Below are positions 1 through 12,741 of a stretch of 64,000 bases of DNA, piece by piece. The notes beneath the pieces were generated by a model, which was given only the letters and a program-made list of their open reading frames with translations, had not been told where the DNA came from and did no database searches. Each line of letters opens with the position of its first letter. Position 1 is the first letter of the stretch. Made by a program: the position numbers and the translations under genes. The DNA is from Glandiceps talaboti (Eukaryota > Hemichordata > Enteropneusta > Spengelidae): assembly GCF_964340395.1 (NCBI RefSeq), contig NC_135558.1:4236001-4300000 (forward strand). The letters run 5' to 3'.

Positions 1-756
1 ACAAATATTAGGTTAAAATAACAAAATGCACTAAACTATGCAAATTAATCTAATTAATATGCACACAATAATATTGAGTTACCATTTATTGCATTGATGA
101 TTGTAAAATGGTTTTCATATTGGAAATTACAAGCAAGTGAAGTATGTTTAAACTAACAGAAGTTTTAAAATGCTTTTCTGTCATTGAAATCATCTAATCC
201 ACAATGTAGTTTTTTGTATATTACAATCTCTCTGTCTAATTAAGCTAAAAAATTCCAGTGTTAACCTTTGTATTTTTCTCCAACTTCTGAATATCTCAAG
301 AAATAATTGTGTATGTACATGTACGTGAAGGTAATTGACAATATCATATACCCAAATAAGGATGTTTGCACCCGAGGATTGATGGTAACTGGCCCAACAT
401 GTGGAGGTTAGACAATCTCCCAATCATAAGATGCGAATGCCTAAATTGATGCTGGCAGTTTTTTATTACATGTACACATACAAGCCAAGTCAAGTGAATG
501 TTTATTTGAAGAGGAATGTATTTTGAATTGTATTATTATGATTTTTATAAGGTTACATGTAGATTGCCAAAATGTGAGTATGTCTTGTAAAACTCACAAT
601 TTTGATAAGGTGCTATAGAATAGAAATGAACATTTGCCTGTCAAAAAATTCTGAATGTTCCCAACTGAAAAAAACGGCAAGATAGTATTGACATATGTAT
701 TGATTCATGTAATAAATGTTGATTTTGATAGGAAGATGAAAGTATTTATTACTAAC

Positions 757-1172
757 CTCCTCTCTGAAAGACTTGATAGTCAGATAAAACCGGCATTAGA
801 ATGAAAGAGTCGATGATAACATCTTTACTAGCTAAGCCTGCTGAAGTCAATTCAAGTCTAGCACGGTAATTACATCGTCTGTCAATATTCAACCCGCCAC
901 CTGTAGACGGGGTCCATGAAACACCCTCACCAGGTGAGAATGGAACAGTAAAAGTTTGGATGACAGCAATAGGTTGCGTACACAAGGTCTGAATGGTTGG
1001 TGGTTGGGCTGTTGTTGCATTATCACTCGGCTGAACGGTGACATCCATGGAATCTACAAACTCTTGGAGTTTGTCCTGTTGTAATGTGTTTCCAGTTACA
1101 GATATTGACAAAGCTGCTACAAACCAGTTTTCAGTGGAGTTGTATGAGTATCTAAGCACTGGACGGAAATTC
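757..1172 (-). CDS. Exon 9: laminin domain IV, second part
   Basis: Joins exon 8 as SDG/L-NFRPVLRYSYNSTENWFVAALSISV. It ends RARLELTSAGLASKDVIIDSFILMPVLSDYQVFQ, like the laminin-beta domain IV end (VRLEL...IDSLVLMP...D.F). The acceptor is TTTGCTAG at 1174-1173 and the donor GTTAGT follows 757, phase 1 out. Open sequence upstream of 1172 in the same frame is intron. Later exons lie left of the window. Confidence 0.83.
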
Positions 1173-4100
1173 CTAGCAAAGGAAATTTTAGAAGGTAGAT
1201 TTTTCATTATTAGACCAATATTAATGAAAAATAGGGATTATCATTACTGCATTAATTAAGTACAAAAATCATATTTTTCTAATGACATCATGTTACAATT
1301 ATGGCAGTATCACTTCATGTCGCTGTCCTTTTTAGTAAACAATAGAAAGGAAATATACTGTGACTATAATCTAATATGTATATGAAAAAGGTAACCATCA
1401 CATATACTTACAATCCATCTGATTTTTGTGAGAAAGCCATGACGTTATCAAACTGAACATACTGTCCTTCGGTACATCTCAAATATCCCACACCGGTGTA
1501 GTCTACAGGTAAGGAAGACCATTGTTCACAGTTGGTCTGAGCTTCCCATGCATCATAACTGAATATTAACAGAAGGAAAAGTGGTTACTTTAAAAAGTGA
1601 ATCTTTCACATCGTGTACATGCAAACATCTTATAAAATCCAATAGAATTCACAAAGTGACACTTTTTCTTGAAATATAATCCCAGTTTTCATAGTCTAAA
1701 AACTGATGCTTCTATCTCATTGACATGTCTAGAACTTGTACTTTGATGAACTATACAAAAGATAGACCACTAAGTGTAAGTCCCATGCACCAAGTAGGCA
1801 CTCTACACCAATACTGATGTCGCCCTTGACGGTTTGAGCGGAGTGGCCGATGCTACCAGGTGGTAATTCCATGTCTTCATGGGTAAATCTTCACTAAAAC
1901 TAGGATCTAGCACTGGATCACAATCAAAATATAATTGTTCCTTTTCTTGTAATTAATTATTTCGCAAAGTTTCTCGTAAATCAATCTGCATTAAGTTTGC
2001 AAATACAGATATCAGGCTAACAAAGACACAAAGAAACAGAAAAATGTACAGTACGTACTTCAATGTCTTTGGTGTATACAAATACTTATGGCAAGTTCGC
2101 ACATTCAACCTACTGCAACATTAACTATTATGGGTGGAAATACCTACCTATTTGAATCCAAGAATGTGTAATAGAACCCTTCATCTACTTGTTTACAACG
2201 CTGTCCATTTACATTTGGTCGACAATCACATAAACCAGATACCTTGTTACAGACAAATGATACTGATCCACCATAGTCACAACCACACAGCAAACAATCC
2301 TGTAAAAGTCAACATATATGTAATACATCAATTACAAATGAAAAGATGAACATAAAAATATTATAACATAGATGAACAATGAAAACATCAATATTTTATT
2401 AAATGAAAAATCAAACATTGCACTTTGTTTAATCATAGACCCTACAAGAAAGTAGGGTCATATGGTTTAATAATGGTTAACAGCACTGCTACACGTACAC
2501 TGTCAATAGGGAACTTGCAAACCCGCCATGTTGGATGTTGCATCATGGGAAATGTGATAATAAATACTAATCAAATAGTATTGTAAACAATAATGTTACA
2601 TTGTTTATAACCACAAATAATCAATTCATCAATTCACCCCGACCATTGTGGGAGGTTTATTTCATCGGTAGCTCCAGATTAGGTAGTACGATAACCACAG
2701 ATAATCCCATGGCCCTTTGTGTCTGAGCATGCTCAGTCTGGATTGCAAGTTCCCTATTGCCGATGAAATCATCACATTTATACTGTAAGAATGTAAAATT
2801 TGTAGATAATAGTCCTTACAAAATAGTAGAATCACCCACATTCAAGAAATATGACTTGAATTTACTCTTTTACAGTAGGTGAAAGTTAGATAACTGAGTG
2901 TATAACATCCTGCCCACTTGAAGACAGACATACAATTAATAGAACACTGTAATTTTAAACTGTTGACAAATACAGTTTGTAGTTTGAAGTTCTGTCAGTT
3001 TAGCTTGTCAGCATTTGTAATACATTTGTAATGTAACAAGTTGACACTTATATACAGAGTTACACTAAGGTGTACATTCCCACACCAAAAGTATATCTAT
3101 ATCATATTTTATATCAATGTTTATGTCATTTTTTTCTCTTGAAAATGTCAATATTACTTTCCCATAAATTAAGCCTGCCCTGTTAATAATATCATTCCCC
3201 AATGTTGTACTTCATTCAACTAAGAGATACATGTAAGATGCTTTTTTTTTGACAATACTCCATTGAAATTGACTCATACTGACATCGCCCCTTATATAAC
3301 TGGTATTTCCTATGGTTGAGTGAAGACAAAATCTGGGAATGATATATCTGTCTGCTTGTGATTCTATCAACTTACATTGTTTTCGTTGGTAGGAAACAAA
3401 TAGCTTTCATCCTTGCACTGACTGCAGTCTCTGGTGTATGTGTTAGGTTTACATGGACACTGACCCTCCTCTTTTTCACAAACATTACTGGCATTCACAG
3501 TTCCTAATAAGTTACACTGGCATGCTGAAATGATAAAGAACAGACATTATCATCCTAACACAAAGAATTGTTACAAATTAGGATTTGGCAAAGTGCACCA
3601 AGGATTGCTATAACACCAAACCAACAGAACATGTCGTGCACTCGCTGAAACTTTCTAAATCTTCTGTCAGACTGAATATCTGGAAATATTTCTTTCTCAA
3701 TACATAATAACTCAATGAACCAATTTACCATGATGATAGTATGTTATCCAAGCCAATAAACACGTAGTAATAATACATTCTTGTACCATGATCAGTATTA
3801 CTTACAAGTAACATTTCACCTGGTGTTTAGAGACCTCTGAAGATGTACAGCTGGGTCTATGATGTTCACATATTCTAGCCCTTTGAGCTTTTATCAACCT
3901 CAAAATAAGCTAATAAGTGTAGGAAGTACAGCTTATTACTACCTACCTTTGCAAACTCCTGGACTTTCCACCTGCAGTAATCCATAGTAATAATCAACAC
4001 ACTCATCACAGCTCCTTCCTTGCACATTAGGGACACATGGACACTGTCCAACTGGTTGATTCAGATGAGTGTTGGCATACTGGGAACATATTGTCATATT

Positions 4101-7100
4101 GTCAGTTGTAGGAACTGTGCCCAGTGGCTCACAGTCACACACTACAAGTAAATAAACAATTTGAAATATTATTTCATTATTCAGTATTGTGAAACATGCA
4201 ATCTAGCAATTATTTCATATCAAAACATCCTGAATAGTAGACTGTGAGATATGTCATGTTGCTCCATCCTCACCAGTCTGCCTTAAAAGGGGAATATATT
4301 TGGATAATTATGTTATATACACAAAGAGATTTGTTTAGTGGCTTGAAGCAAAGGACTGAATTTTATTAACTTTTTGTACAAGTCAGATTAACCAAATTAT
4401 AGTTTCCAAAAAAGAAATAATGTATTAGTGTATTTCTCAAATGTAACTAGATTGAAAGATTTGCCCATGTGGATAGTGCTCTTTCAATTCCCCTGTGTAC
4501 AAAAATATAATCCTGATAACTGTTATAGACTCTTCCATTCTTCTACATTGATCATTGCATTTCACAAATGCAGACTGCACTTTATTACAGTTTTTCTAGT
4601 CTGTGTGGTGTTGATTTGACTGATATGTATACCATTCCTCATGCAATATTTTTCTTCATTCAGGCAAAGAAAGTACAAGTGACATAACAGACCTTATCAA
4701 GACTAAGCCGAAGACAGAGTCTCACTTGTCATTGGCAGAACTAAAAATTGATATTCACATAACTTCGGTTTTGGTGGTACAATTTAGCATTCATAAACTA
4801 AATTGTTGAAAAACTCCTACTGCATATGATATAAACTGTACTAACAATATCTGTGTATGGTAAATATATTTATTTTGGTGCCTGAAAAATTTAGCAGCAT
4901 GGCACTGAAGGATGGGCCAGACATACTTTAGTTTGGCAGACAGTGTACAGGGAAAATAGACACATTTTGCAAATAACTCAAACTGTCAGCCAGAAGCATT
5001 TAGTGCAACTGTTATTGACACCTTTCACAACAATTGAATACTGAGTATGGAAATATGGGGATAACTCTTAAAATATGTTTATAATGGGACTAATTTCCAT
5101 GGAAAGAGTGTTTATGCATATTCAACTAATTTGAATATAGTGCTGGAAAACATACAACTACAGAAGTAGTGATGGCATGCATAACGGTTTCTACATATAC
5201 ACGTAGGAACTTCAACCAAGCAAAAAAAGCTTACAAACTCAGCTTATGCAACATTGTAACTGTTGCTTTAACTCACAAAATCCACACAGACAAACAACTG
5301 TAACACTATTGTCTGTGGTCTGTTAAATTTTCAATCATAAAGTGACCAGCATTTAAAAATTGAAAAATAATCTTAGTAAAAATGTTGACAAAATGTAGTC
5401 AAATCTTAAAAGTTTTAGACCTATAGTATAGGTTGTACCATCTGGTACTATACTGATACAATATGAAAGAGAGGAATACTAGTCTTAATTCTATGCAAGG
5501 TTAGAGAATGAATATTACCTAACTTTGCTCTTTGTTGTGTGCTGTACAATTCATTCTTTTGTGTATTAATGCTGCAACAGATTGCAGCGGGATTTATTTA
5601 AATGAGAAAATTTTGTAATAGGAATTAGTTTATAACAGTTACCACTGACACAACAACAAAAAACAAACATTGCCACCTAACTCATGATTGCTTCGAGTCT
5701 GCTGACTACGTTTGAGAAAATAATGTACATATTATAAATATTTTTTTTAATGACCTATAAAAGGTGATATTGAATCAAAGATGTCAACTCTGCATTGAGA
5801 GCATTTGGGGGATTGATTTTTTGTTTACATACCATATACCAATGTTAAACTCACATATTAACTATATTGCTTTGGTAGAATTTCAACCAAATTTTAAAAT
5901 GGATGCCTTTCCACATTTAGTCATAAATATAAGGGTGTATTTCAAACAGAATTTGGTTTGGGAAACATGATAGATTTTTATCATCAACTTTATCTATCCA
6001 TTTCTGAAGTGGCCCCATGGATGAGAAAAAGGTATCTACTTTCGATCTTTAAACCTGGTGCACTTAAGCTGCAAATGAGACACTTTTATTTTCATCTCTC
6101 AACCAAAGATATATTCACTAAAAATTGGTCAATTTTGTACTTATAAAAAACATTCTATCTGTTAATTGGTGGTCAATACATGTAGTATCTGCAATTGATT
6201 GACAAGTTTAAATCTTGAGCAAAAGGTCTTTTTTGAATCTGTCACCATGTTAAACTGTACTAGTTGTAACTGAATTATCACTTAAAATTGCTAAAATACC
6301 AATAATTAGACACTGTACATGTTATTCAGTGGTCAATATTACCCATAAGCAATACAGAACTGGAAGAAATCGTGATCACCATTGAGGGTGCTAATATTTG
6401 GATGCAAACCAAATTAATTTTATTTATCATGTACAGAGCAACAAAAAATGTGTTTACTCACAAGTTCAATACTGTTGATGGTGTATGATATTACAGCACA
6501 AAGTTAATCTAGCAATAGACTCTCTCACAGTCCTCGGAGCTTCGCATTACTAAAATTAAAGCTAAATGAATTATTTTGTATGTACCGATCGGTCTTCGCG
6601 AAAACATGGAGCATCGCAATCACACGTCAATGAATGGTTATCTCTATGTGGTCAATGAGGGTGCACAGTACAAGGATATTCGAGTACAGTTATGTAGATG
6701 GTATCAGTACATACAAAATAATTCGCTTAGCTTTAATTTTAGTAATGCGGAGCTCCACGGACTGTGAGAGTCTAATCTAGCAATTAAAATTCAAAAATAA
6801 AATATTTGTTTCTCCTTTCAGCTTATTTCCTTTCTGCATCTTAATTACTAAAAAATCTCAGTGTACTTACACACGCAAACATCGGAACTGCTGGGAGAGT
6901 CAGTTATGTTCCTATAATAACTAGGTATGCAGATATCACAAAATGAACCAGCCGTATTGTGATAGCAGTCAACACACACACCATGACCTAGGGTGTCATC
7001 ATAATAACAGGAATCGGCATGGTCATTGCAATTGCACTCTGGAAAGAAATACTGAAAGTTAGCCAATGCAATTGTAATTCAAAGACATTCATGAAACTAT

Positions 7101-10100
7101 CAACTATCAGGAAATGTCCAGTCAGGCTTATTTCTACCTTTAGTACACTTGTATTGATTACTGCTATCAACTTAAACTTAAAGGAAAAGTCCAGTCAGCC
7201 TTATTTCTGCCTGTAGTACACTTGTATTGATTACTGCTATCAACTTAAAGGAAAAGTCCAGTCAGACTTATTTCTGCCTGTAGTACACTTGTATTGATTA
7301 CTGCTATCAACTTAAAAGAAAAGGTCCAGTCAGGCTTATTTCTGCCTGTAGTACACTTGTATTGATTACTGCTATCAACTTAAAGGAAAAGCCCAGTCAG
7401 ACTTATTTCTACCTTTAGTACACTTGTATTGATTACTGCTATCAACTTAAAGGAAAAGTCCAGTCAGACTTACTTCTGTCTTTAGTACACTTGTATTGAT
7501 TACTGCTATCAACTTAAAGGAAATGTCCAGTCAGACTTATTTCTACCTTTAGTACACTTGTATTGATTACTGCTATCAACTTAAAGGAAAAGTCCAGTCA
7601 TGCTAATTTCTACCTCTAGTACACTTGTATTGATTACTGCTATCAACTTAAAAGAAAAGTCCAGTCAGACTTATTTCTGCCTGTAGTACACTTGTATTGA
7701 TTACTGCTATCAACTTAAAGAAAAATTCCAGTCAGACTTATTAAGTCTCTACAGTCACATTCTAAATGTACTTTTATAAAACTTTGGATTCAGATAATTT
7801 TATTATATGGTAGTTTTATCTATAGTCCATAGATCAATATTCTCAAAATTTGTGATTTTTACCAACAAGGAAAAAAAATGTCAGATTAAAGCAATGGACG
7901 ACAGGTGTTAAAACAATACATACTTTCACATTCATTTGCAGAACCACCGTCAGCGATTGGAAGATAGCTACCACGTTGCCATGGACGATTATTGTAGAGT
8001 GGCAAACATTCAGTGCAGTCTTTGCCAGCAGTGTTGTGTTGACAATCACACACGATTGAATTATCAACAGTTATATTACAAATACGGGCATGAAGATTAC
8101 ATTCACATCTGTTAAATGGAGAAAAAGAATATACGACCCTTCCATTATTGATTTGAAATACATCTGTACAATGTCAATGATAAGGTTGTTCAAGACTTTC
8201 ACACAGTTATTGATTGATTGAGTGATTGATTGATTGATTGATTGAGTGAGTGAGTGAGTGAGTGATTCATTGAATGATTGTCAACATAAAACTAAGAGTA
8301 TAGAGTATACATAATAATGACAACAAAATTATAAGTGTTCATAAAACAAAATTGGAATTTTGGAGTCCAAAAAGTAGGTTTTTGCTCGTTGAGTTTGACT
8401 CCATTTCAAAGTAATATGCATAAGCAACAATCAGGGCTAAAATGTTCTGTTATCTATTTGCATTATGGAATATAGTATTGCATCTCAGAAATAATAGTCT
8501 TAAACTATTGTTTTTACTTTCTCCAAGAAAATGCTTTAATTGTGTGTTAAAACTGCACACTAGCTGCAACTGGAACAATTTTGGAAATGTCTCACAACCT
8601 TTGTGCCAGGTTTGGTTGAAATCGGTTGGTGCATGCCAGAGATATGACGATGAACGCATTGATGGATGGACAGAACTCAGCATATAAACAGCCCCCTCTG
8701 AGCAGTGCCTGTGATGCTAAAAATTGTCCCAGTTGCAACTAGTGCAGGTTTAAAGGTTGCATAAGATTGATTATAGACGTTTTTCTTTTTATAAAGAGGG
8801 ATTGGATAATAGCAGCAGTAATTAGAAATCTTCATTTGGTCAATAAACAGTCTCAATATTCAGCAAAGTAAGAGAAAAACAAGAAACAATAGTACTACAA
8901 TCTGTCTACAATTAAATTCAGGATTCCAAGATTGTAACTTTCCCTCCTGTGGTGAAATATATTTACCTTAAGGTCATTCCAATATTGGAAATCGCATAGT
9001 AGTAATAATTAGAAGTTTGGTGTGCAAATTCTAAGCCATCTGTGGCTGGATACATTAGTGATAATCTCAAATCTGTGAAGTGTATGTAGTTTTGCATCTC
9101 TTCACTTTCATACTCGGCGTAGAATTTATCAGTGTCTGACGTATCACCAACGGTATCCAGGTACAATTTATTAAGCCTTTCATTAACTTGAAATTGTACG
9201 ATACCCTTGGTGTGTGGTAAATATCCAGAATATGCAGATGTACAGAAGACTTCCATAACAGATGTTATATCACTGACAAGTTTACTTGGCATACCGAAAT
9301 CAATGGTGCAGTCCTGGGCATAGTATTGATAAACCTCCCAAGTCAGGCCGAAATCAGTTGATTTTGACAACATCAATTGTTGAGGTCTACCTGACATAAA
9401 GGTTAAATCAATATCATCTGCGAGTATAAATGTCTTGTTGAAAGACAGAGTAACATTAATGTATAGCGGTGCAGTAAAGTCAGACCATTTAACTGATTGC
9501 CACCATGTGTGACTTGGCAAATCATCTTCATTATCTATCATAAGTTCAGGGGGATGAGCTTCCTCTGGAATGGATGCATTACAAAAATAACAGTTCTGTA
9601 CAAGATCCTGAAAGTTAAAGAAAAAAAAGAAAAAAAAAACATTACTATTAAACAATATGTGATTTTTTTGGTTTCAAGATACACTGCATGAGACAAATGA
9701 ACGTGTGGTTACTTCACATTTGAAATAACATTTTCATTATTATTAAAGATAATAGGAAGAGAGTCAGACATTATTTACTGCTCTAAATGTGAGAATCATA
9801 TAAAAAAATTCATATAAATAGACTAAACGCCATCAATGACAGAAACAGTGTACAGCTCCATGTGTGTAAAAATACATGGCACTGTACCATTGGAACTGGC
9901 AATAAGTCAATCTTTTTGCAACGTTGTGTGATATATCAATAGATCAATCTGCTCTCACGAAAGAGAAATACATATACTTTTGTAGAATGAAGCAAATACT
10001 GGAATTTGCATAAACTTCAACAAACTCAAAAAAAAATTACATATTGAAATCTACCAGCATTACTTTCCTAAGATTTTTATGTACCAAGCTTCCATTAAAT

Positions 10101-12707
10101 GGCATTACATTTAACACTACAATATTTAAATTTGACAAGACTATTCTTCTAGTCACAGTTTAGAGGGTCTTTTTATTCTACTTTTTGTACATGTACTTGC
10201 TAAAATATTTGTCAATGGATGTCATTCCTCTATTAGAAACTCCTGACATGTGCAATTGTACAACTGTGATTTGCATTTTATATTTTGAATATTTAGTTTC
10301 TATATGCATCTAGAACTACCACAACTAAAACGGTATGATGAATCAATTTTCACAAGTTAATCCTTACAATTGATTCTGTGACCACACCTCAACCCATTAC
10401 AAAGATATGCACCTATAACAAAAACAGATTTGTATGACGTGATGGCAAACAGATCAAGGGTAACACATGTTACAAATTTCTGTTTGCATTGTGACTATTG
10501 CGTAGTAAATTTGCAAGCATGTACATAAAATAAAAAACACACATACTGATATGTACTTAACACACATGTTTACATAAATACATTTTGTAGATATTGCTGA
10601 AGGTTTTTTGTACATGTATGATGTAGCGTATGTTTTCCCATTGGAAGACATTTATGGGTGAAATATCTTATGGTACACATATACATTAATTTTATAGTTA
10701 AGAAATTTATGATGAAAGTTATACCAGATTTCCCCATCCCAATTCTCAGCATGAAATAATGGATGTTGACATGTGCAATGAATATTTGTGTACCTGTTAC
10801 ATTACAGTTTCTAAGGTATTGTATTCTAAGTTACATGGACAGGACCAGTTCACACATTTTTTTTGGTATCAAGTTTAAACAAAATTGCCCAGGCCTTGCT
10901 GAGGACAGATACAGTAGAAGCTTATATATGAAGACACAGTCTGAATATTTACTTTAAGCTCCTGTGGATAGCGCAATATAACAGTAACTAAAAACATTAT
11001 CGAATTGTCACGGTAGTTTATCAAATTTATGATGGAAATTCATTTATTCTTTAGAATTTAAAATTTTCAGACCAGGAGATTTATTTCATTTGTATTGTTG
11101 TCATGATATATAATTAATACATTGGATTATTATTAGGTTACTGTGTGATAATCAGGACACTGTGTTTTGAATTTCAAATCAAAATTCATACATTTGTATT
11201 TACATTTATGATTAATGGTTGGGTGTGGTAGGAGCTGAGTCTGGATTAAATAACACTAGTTGGCATATAGATGTATTTGTAGTCATAAACCATTATTCAT
11301 ATACTGGTACCACACCCATGTACATATAATTTAGTGTCAGTAACCTTACTAACAATGTACTAGTAAATTCCCTGTATAGTTGTACACGTACACTGTTACT
11401 GTAAATGCATGTGTATGCACATGACTGTACTTTGTCTCATACAGTATTCCCCCACCTGAATAATATGTGTATGTGTACATTGAAATATTATCGTAATAAA
11501 GTTATTCCCCAATATTTTTCTTCATTAAAAGCCGAGAGAAAATATGACTGACCTGAGGGGCTTTAATAGTTGAGTTGCTAAATCATATTCATAATATGTC
11601 ACGAGTATTTTCTGGCTGAATGAAGTAAAATATTGGGGAATAATATAATCATACCTCAAGTCTTCAATCATAATGTTTCAAAAATCGGGAAATATAATGG
11701 TGATTTGGAATGACTTGGCTCATATTTTGAGCACCACAAAACAAGTGATGTAGACACGGGTCGTTGTGACATTAAAAACCACATTGTATGTATGTAATCC
11801 ATATTTTCTGTTCAAAGACAATAACGTATCTTGCGTATGCTATAAAGTACATTTGTTTCTCATACTGTAAGCTCACCTAAACTATAATATATGAACATAT
11901 ACACACGTATATATAGGATTATCTTGAGAACACTCACATTTTGGAAGTAATAAAATACAACGATGTTTACAAATAAAGGAAAATGTTGTGTGATGTTAAG
12001 ATGATTGATGTATGTACATCAAATGTAAATAAATGGATATTTGTCCCCTGTCAGCCACTTAAATTAAATAAATGCAATCATGCACACAATGGTCTGCTAG
12101 TACCTATAGTACAACCACTATATGGAAATATACTGTATCTGATTCAGAACACATATCTATCATTTGCAGTTTAGAGATAATGCTGTCCACACTATGTGCC
12201 ATCTGACTTTGAATCAAACTCTTCAAATATAGGGATCTCTTACACTTTGTCTATTTCATGACTTACAATTCAATTTTGTGAGTGAACCTAATATTAGTTA
12301 CATATATATATTATACATATATTATATATGAATGTTACAGATAATTACCATGCATAATCTACATTACTATTACTATTTTGATACTTTTGAATGTTTCTTT
12401 AAGATTGCCTTTACAAGTCATAAAACATGTTGGCCAATATATATAATATATGGTATTGTCATTCATTCATTCATTCATTCATTCATTCATTTAGTCAATT
12501 AAGGTAATATCAACAGGCACAATTTCTATACACAACAACATTGGGACATTTAGGAAGATGTTTGTTACTTGAGGTTCAACTATTTACTGCTGGGTCAGTG
12601 ACAACCAATACATTGTATCTACCATTATTATACATACATCATCACTATGTGTATGTATGTATGTATGTATGTATGTATGTATGTATTTATGTATGTATGT
12701 ATGTATG

Positions 12708-12741
<34 letters not shown>

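Noticed and set aside
8440-8690. Segment reading GTTTGGTTGAAATCGGTTGG and GAGATATGACG, suggestive of an interspersed repeat
   Set aside because: The wording looks like common repeat DNA, but no second copy is present in this window and no ends can be defined.
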